The position numbers were made by a program, and so were the translations under genes. From assembly GCA_023231065.1 (NCBI GenBank), contig JALNWE010000092.1, forward strand, positions 1 to 10,469: DNA of 10,469 bases, given 5' to 3'. Positions within the stretch are counted from its first letter, which is position 1; each line of letters begins with the position of its first letter. Below the pieces are notes generated by a model that saw nothing but the letters and a program-made list of their open reading frames with translations, was not told the DNA's origin and searched no databases. Source of the stretch: Bacteroidales bacterium. GTDB lineage: Bacteria > Bacteroidota > Bacteroidia > Bacteroidales > FEN-979. This document shows positions 6,675-10,469 of the stretch, piece by piece.

Positions 6675-8939
6675 ATGAGAAGAATAGCTTGTTTACTGAC
6701 AGTCCTCATAATGTTGCTGGTTTCCTGTTCAACAGAAACAGGGAAAGATGTTGTTTTATTGGATACCGGTTGGAAATTCAGCACCGGGGATGATATGACC
6801 TGGGGCAACCCGTCTTTTAATGATTCCGGTTGGGACAATATCAATCCTATGGAAACCTGGGAAAAACAAGGGCATAAAAAGTATGATGGTTTCGCCTGGT
6901 ACCGGATCCGGCAGGTAATCCCGAGATCCATGATAAAAACAGCATTTCTTAAGGACAGCATTATCTTCCGTCTTGGGAAAATTGATGATTGTGACCAGGT
7001 TTTCCTGAACGGAGCGCTTATTGGCGAAAACGGTACAACGATGGCCATGAATTCGTTGCCTTCAGCAGATTTCAACAAGATATGGGGAAAGTGGGACCTC
7101 AACCGGAATTATGTATTATCGGTAAACGATCCCAGGATCCAATGGGATAAAGAAAATGTGATTGCCGTGAGGGTTTTTGATTTCAGCGGTCCCGGAGGCA
7201 TGTTCAGCCAACCTTTTGAGATTGCCATGCCCGGCCTGAAGGATTATGTCCGGTTTGATCTTACTTCGTCTCCATACGATTTTGAAGGTGAGAATATCTT
7301 GAAAAAAAATATCGTGATAAAAAATATTTCCGGAAAAAATGAATTTAAAGGGAATTTGGTGATCAGGGCTGTCGAACAGGAAGGTGGAATCGGGTTATAT
7401 ACAGAAAAAACCGGGATTGATCTCACTCCAGGATTGATCATTGATAAACAGATTTCCTTTAAAACCAGTTTTGACAAAGCGGTCAACCTTTTTATCTGTT
7501 TTACTGAAGCAACCACGGGAAAACAGATTTGTGATACAGTGGATGTTCCGCGGATCCTGACGCCAAAACCGCCGAAAGGGCCCCGCATTACCGGAGCAAA
7601 GGTCTTTGGAGTCCGTCCCTGGTCTCCTTTCCAGTTTAAGGTTACCGCAACCGGGGAAGGGCGCTTAAAATATACTGCCCTGGATCTGCCGGCCGGCTTG
7701 AAAATTAATGAGGACGATGGTGTCATCACCGGCGTTTTAAAGAAAAAAGGAGAATTTATCGTAAAATTAAAAGTTGAGAACCATCTTGGTTTTTGTGAAC
7801 GCGATCTGAAGATTGTAGTGGGCGATGTCATTTCCCTTACTCCACCGCTGGGCTGGAACAGTTGGAATTGCTGGGGTTTGAGTGTAAGCGATGAAAAGAT
7901 CCGGCAATCTGCTGATGCCATGAAATCCAGTGGGTTGTCAGACCATGGCTGGACCTATATCAACATTGACGATGGGTGGGAATATATGCATGACAAGGAT
8001 GGAAATATCCTTACCAACTCGAAGTTTCCCAACATGAGGGCATTGTGCGATTATGTACATTCCCTGGGATTAAAAATCGGAATTTATTCATCGCCTGGTC
8101 GTAAAACATGCGGAGGTTATGAAGGAAGTTTGGGTTTTGAAGAGAAAGATGTACAACATTATGCTGCATGGGGAATAGATTATCTGAAGTATGACTGGTG
8201 TTCTTACAGCGAGGTTGCCCCCGATCCCACGCCGGAACAGTTAAAATACCCGTATCAGGTAATGAGGCGTGCGCTCCGGAACGTCAACCGCGACATTCAT
8301 TACAGCCTTTGCCAATATGGGATGGGCGATGTATGGAAATGGGGAGCCAGTGTGGATGGAAATTCGTGGCGTACTACCGGCGATATTGAAGATACATGGG
8401 AAAGCCTCTCGCTGATTGGGTTCAGCCAGGATAAATGTTCCCCCTATTCGGCCCCCGGTCGCTGGAACGACCCGGACATGCTGGTAGTGGGACGGGTCGG
8501 ATGGGGGCCTTCGCTGCATAATACCCGCCTGACACCAGAAGAGCAATATACCCATATCACGTTATGGAGCTTACTGGCCTCCCCCCTATTGATCGGTTGT
8601 GATCTGACCCAGCTCGATGCTTTTACCCTGAGCCTGCTCACCAATGATGAAGTATTGGCTGTTAACCAGGACCCTTTGGGCAAGCAAGCGATTCAGGTTA
8701 AAAAAACCGGAGAATACGAGATCTGGATCCGGGATCTGGAAGATGGGAGCAAAGCCGTTGGCTTGTTCAACAAAACCGAAAAAGCCATGAATATTCCCGT
8801 AGAAATGAAAGCATTAACCCTGGATGGGAAATGTCAGATGCGCGATCTTTGGGTACAGAAAGATCTGGGTCAGGTTTGCCGCCATTTTGAGATGAAAACA
8901 TGGCCACATGGCGCCCGCCTGATCCGTCTTTCGAAGTAG
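6675..8939 (+). CDS. Secreted GH27 alpha-galactosidase-type lipoprotein
   Basis: Glycoside hydrolase family 27 enzymes release alpha-galactosyl (less often alpha-N-acetylgalactosaminyl or beta-L-arabinopyranosyl) residues with retention. The 754-residue product starts MRRIACLLTVLIMLLVSC, a type II signal with lipobox LVSC (lipidated Cys18), so it is envelope-anchored. The in-frame ATG at 6489 would bury this signal behind 62 residues and is rejected. Domains seen are a galactose-binding-like jelly roll (about 25-188, resembling GH2 N-domains: LDTGWKFSTGDD, WYRIRQVIP, DQVFLNGALIGENG, NVIAVRVFDF), a beta-sandwich (about 190-300), a putative Ig/He_PIG module (about 302-390: ITGAKVFGVRPWSPF, LPAGLKI, GVITGVL), the GH27 barrel (about 390-660: LGWNSWNCWG, INIDDGW, nucleophile Asp507 in YLKYDWC, acid/base Asp of the NDPDM motif at 599-601, NQDPLGKQ), and a C-terminal beta-domain. 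It stands alone, without SusC/D or other glycosidases nearby, so the substrate is open. Confidence 0.93.
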   Translation: MRRIACLLTVLIMLLVSCSTETGKDVVLLDTGWKFSTGDDMTWGNPSFNDSGWDNINPMETWEKQGHKKYDGFAWYRIRQVIPRSMIKTAFLKDSIIFRLGKIDDCDQVFLNGALIGENGTTMAMNSLPSADFNKIWGKWDLNRNYVLSVNDPRIQWDKENVIAVRVFDFSGPGGMFSQPFEIAMPGLKDYVRFDLTSSPYDFEGENILKKNIVIKNISGKNEFKGNLVIRAVEQEGGIGLYTEKTGIDLTPGLIIDKQISFKTSFDKAVNLFICFTEATTGKQICDTVDVPRILTPKPPKGPRITGAKVFGVRPWSPFQFKVTATGEGRLKYTALDLPAGLKINEDDGVITGVLKKKGEFIVKLKVENHLGFCERDLKIVVGDVISLTPPLGWNSWNCWGLSVSDEKIRQSADAMKSSGLSDHGWTYINIDDGWEYMHDKDGNILTNSKFPNMRALCDYVHSLGLKIGIYSSPGRKTCGGYEGSLGFEEKDVQHYAAWGIDYLKYDWCSYSEVAPDPTPEQLKYPYQVMRRALRNVNRDIHYSLCQYGMGDVWKWGASVDGNSWRTTGDIEDTWESLSLIGFSQDKCSPYSAPGRWNDPDMLVVGRVGWGPSLHNTRLTPEEQYTHITLWSLLASPLLIGCDLTQLDAFTLSLLTNDEVLAVNQDPLGKQAIQVKKTGEYEIWIRDLEDGSKAVGLFNKTEKAMNIPVEMKALTLDGKCQMRDLWVQKDLGQVCRHFEMKTWPHGARLIRLSK

Positions 8940-8942
8940 TGG

Positions 8943-10400
8943 TTATTTTTGTACCTGCTCAATGGCGAAATTGAGCGCTTTTTTGATCATATCCGCGGGA
9001 GGGTTTTTAATAAATCCATTATCCATTAATGACTGGGTAAGGGAGCGTGCGTGATCGATGTCTTTTTTAGCTTTTTGAAAGGCTTCTTCCCGCGTTATCT
9101 GAACCCGTGCGACTCCATCTTTGATAGCCTGCATGGCCACATCGGCTGCTTCGTGTGGGAATACTCCGGCTTCTTCCATATTGGGGACAATGTTATCGGG
9201 ACTGATGCCCCGGCGTTCCGCATAGTTTGCCAATGAATAGGCTGCGGCGATGGCCATGTTATCGGTAATTTTCCGTGCCCTTACCATCAAAGCCCCTTTA
9301 AGAATACCGGGGAATCCAATGGAATTGTTCACCTGGTTCGGAAAATCGCCCCTGCCTGTAGCTACAATAAAAGCTCCTTCCTCTTTAGCAGCATAAGGAT
9401 AAATTTCAGGTACGGGGTTGGCACAGGCGAAGAGGATTCCTTTTTCGGCCATACTCTTCACCCATTGCCTCTTTATCACGTCGGGTCCCGGCGTTGACAG
9501 GGAGATCAGCACATCGGCCCCAGCGATGGCTTCATCCATTGTCGCCACACGGTTTGGATTGGTAGTTTCGCATAATTCCCATTTACGGTAAAACCGGGTA
9601 TCGGCTTTAATATCCGTACGACCGGCATGGAGCGAACCTTTGGTATCAAACAGGATCAACCTGGAAGGATCTGCCCCGTCGGTAATAAGCAACCGGGCGA
9701 TGGTAGTATTGGCGGCCCCGGCTCCCATCATGACAATTTTAACATCGGAAATCTTTTTACCGGCTAATTTCAGGGCATTGATCAATCCGGCTAAAGTAAC
9801 GCAAGCTGTTCCCTGGGCATCGTCGTGCCAGACCGGGATATCGCATTCTTCGCGGAGAACATCCAATACTTTAAAACAGTTGGGTTGTGAAATATCTTCC
9901 AGATTGACGGCGCCGAAACTAGGTTGGACCATCTTTACAAACTCAATGATTTTATCGGGGTCATGTTTCCCATCTTTATCCCTACTGTCAATACACAATG
10001 CCACGGCATCAACACCGCCCAGGTATTTCATCAGGAATGCTTTTCCTTCCATAACGCCCAAACCTCCCGGCGGGGTACAGTCGCCATCGCCCAGGACACG
10101 GGTTGAATCGCTCACAACTGCAACCAGGTTTCCACGGTTTGTCAGTTCAAAAGAGCAATCGTTATTATCCCTTATATTGGTTGAAACCTTTGATACGCCA
10201 GGTGTGTACCAAACATTAAACCAGTTAAATCCAGCCACAGGCGCCTTGGGCACAACCTGAATTTTACCCTGGTAAAAGGAATGCGCATCTTCAGCTAATT
10301 TTTTTAAGAAAATGGTTTTTGCTTTGGCAAGTTGTTCTTGTGTGAACGATGAAGGGAATGCTTCATCCATATTGGCCAATGTTAAGGAAAGCTCTTTCAT
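8943..10400 (-). CDS. Malic enzyme (malate dehydrogenase, oxaloacetate-decarboxylating)
   Basis: This cytoplasmic enzyme oxidatively decarboxylates malate to pyruvate with reduction of NAD(P). The 485-residue protein has an N-terminal helical region (1-58), a malic N-domain with WYTPGVS (Tyr65), SDSTRVLGDGD, LGVMEGKAFLMKYLGGVDA (catalytic Lys120), LEDI (Glu168-Asp169) and WHDDAQGTA (Asp193, Asp194, metal site). A Rossmann NAD(P) domain follows with GAGAAN (226-231), CANPVPEI, FPNQVNNS and FPGILKGAL. It is a single-domain-pair enzyme without the phosphotransacetylase-like extension of long MaeB proteins. Asp252 at the end of the second Rossmann strand (LILFDTKG) leans towards NAD over NADP, as inference only. 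The family motif is usually HDDQHGTA; here QH is replaced by AQ. The ATG at 10400 lacks a Shine-Dalgarno. A TAACTTTA box at 10424-10417 (minus) is a near-match to TAnnTTTG. The gene converges on GH27 with a 3-bp gap. Confidence 0.95.
   Translation of the reverse strand: MKELSLTLANMDEAFPSSFTQEQLAKAKTIFLKKLAEDAHSFYQGKIQVVPKAPVAGFNWFNVWYTPGVSKVSTNIRDNNDCSFELTNRGNLVAVVSDSTRVLGDGDCTPPGGLGVMEGKAFLMKYLGGVDAVALCIDSRDKDGKHDPDKIIEFVKMVQPSFGAVNLEDISQPNCFKVLDVLREECDIPVWHDDAQGTACVTLAGLINALKLAGKKISDVKIVMMGAGAANTTIARLLITDGADPSRLILFDTKGSLHAGRTDIKADTRFYRKWELCETTNPNRVATMDEAIAGADVLISLSTPGPDVIKRQWVKSMAEKGILFACANPVPEIYPYAAKEEGAFIVATGRGDFPNQVNNSIGFPGILKGALMVRARKITDNMAIAAAYSLANYAERRGISPDNIVPNMEEAGVFPHEAADVAMQAIKDGVARVQITREEAFQKAKKDIDHARSLTQSLMDNGFIKNPPADMIKKALNFAIEQVQK
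8957..8984 (+). terminator. Candidate terminator of GH27 nested in the malic enzyme 3' coding end
   Basis: GCTCAAT (8957-8963) and ATTGAGC (8970-8976) form a perfect 7-bp stem with a 6-nt loop, then GC and a run of six T (8979-8984). It sits 18 nt past the GH27 stop and lies antisense to codons near the C-terminus of malic enzyme (KKALNFAIEQV). The T-run also encodes Lys-Lys on the other strand, so coincidence is possible. Confidence 0.5.
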
Positions 10401-10416
10401 TGTCTTGGTTTTTTTG

Positions 10417-10424
10417 TAAAGTTA
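10417..10424 (-). promoter_or_regulatory. Candidate -7 element for malic enzyme
   Basis: On the minus strand 10424-10417 reads TAACTTTA, matching TAnnTTTG except for the last base. It lies 16 bp before the ATG at 10400, which would make a very short leader. No well-spaced TTG is seen upstream. Confidence 0.3.
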
Positions 10425-10440
10425 TAGAATTATATCTTAA

Positions 10441-10447
10441 AAGGAGG
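10441..10447 (+). promoter_or_regulatory. Strong Shine-Dalgarno before the right-edge start codon
   Basis: AAGGAGG is complementary to the 3' end of 16S rRNA and lies 10 nt before the ATG at 10458. It stands out because none of the other starts in the window has such a site. It supports a plus-strand gene beginning at the window edge. Confidence 0.55.
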
Positions 10448-10457
10448 TTCAATAAGA

Positions 10458-10469
10458 ATGAAAAATTAT
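10458..10469 (+). CDS. Probable gene start, cut by the window end
   Basis: ATG at 10458 follows a full Shine-Dalgarno at good spacing and opens a frame reading Met-Lys-Asn-Tyr up to the last base. It would be divergent from malic enzyme, 57 bp away. Four codons give no information on function. The lysine-rich beginning fits either a cytoplasmic or an exported protein. Confidence 0.45.

Noticed and set aside
7244..7921. 225-residue minus-strand ORF antisense to GH27
   Set aside because: It covers conserved GH27 and Ig-module codons on the other strand, with no recognisable motif or initiation signal.
9640..10260. 206-residue plus-strand ORF antisense to malic enzyme
   Set aside because: The opposite strand encodes intact malic enzyme motifs throughout. 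The Ser/Pro/Thr-rich product is typical of a shadow frame.

Overview
The window reads as ordinary chromosomal DNA of a member of the Bacteroidota, probably an anaerobic or facultative Bacteroidales-like lineage. Four things suggest this. A Bacteroidota-type promoter (TTG-N19-TAnnTTTG) precedes ppdK. The TonB-dependent receptor carries an N-terminal carboxypeptidase-regulatory-like domain. A GH27 glycosidase lipoprotein has a bacteroidete-style multidomain layout. Most starts lack a Shine-Dalgarno sequence. The genus cannot be named from the sequence. There are six complete protein genes, the first few codons of a probable seventh at the right edge, and no tRNA, rRNA, CRISPR array, insertion sequence or phage gene.

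Layout, left to right. (1) 26-721 (+): mtgA, a membrane-anchored monofunctional peptidoglycan glycosyltransferase. (2) 817-3621 (+): ppdK, pyruvate phosphate dikinase, with its own promoter at 749-778 and an intrinsic terminator at 3687-3725. (3) 3724-6490 (-): a two-gene unit made of a TonB-dependent receptor (transcribed first) and a small exported heavy-metal-associated (HMA) protein. (4) 6675-8939 (+): a secreted GH27 alpha-galactosidase-type lipoprotein, divergent from the receptor across a 184-bp control region. (5) 8943-10400 (-): malic enzyme, convergent with GH27 with only 3 bp between the stop codons. (6) 10458-10469 (+): a probable new gene start with a strong Shine-Dalgarno, cut by the window end.

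How the genes relate. PPDK and malic enzyme both act at the pyruvate/PEP/malate node: malic enzyme makes pyruvate from malate, and PPDK interconverts pyruvate and PEP using ATP/AMP and PPi. They are separate transcription units. The receptor and HMA protein very probably act together on a metal ion or metal complex at the cell envelope. This is the least understood and most interesting part, because both proteins carry an Ala-Cys-Cys motif outside the usual functional sites. MtgA and the GH27 enzyme are housekeeping and carbohydrate-scavenging functions without obvious links to the neighbours. I found no strong candidate for a wholly new system; the notable points are local (metal operon, terminator placement, PPDK tail, active-site variant in malic enzyme).
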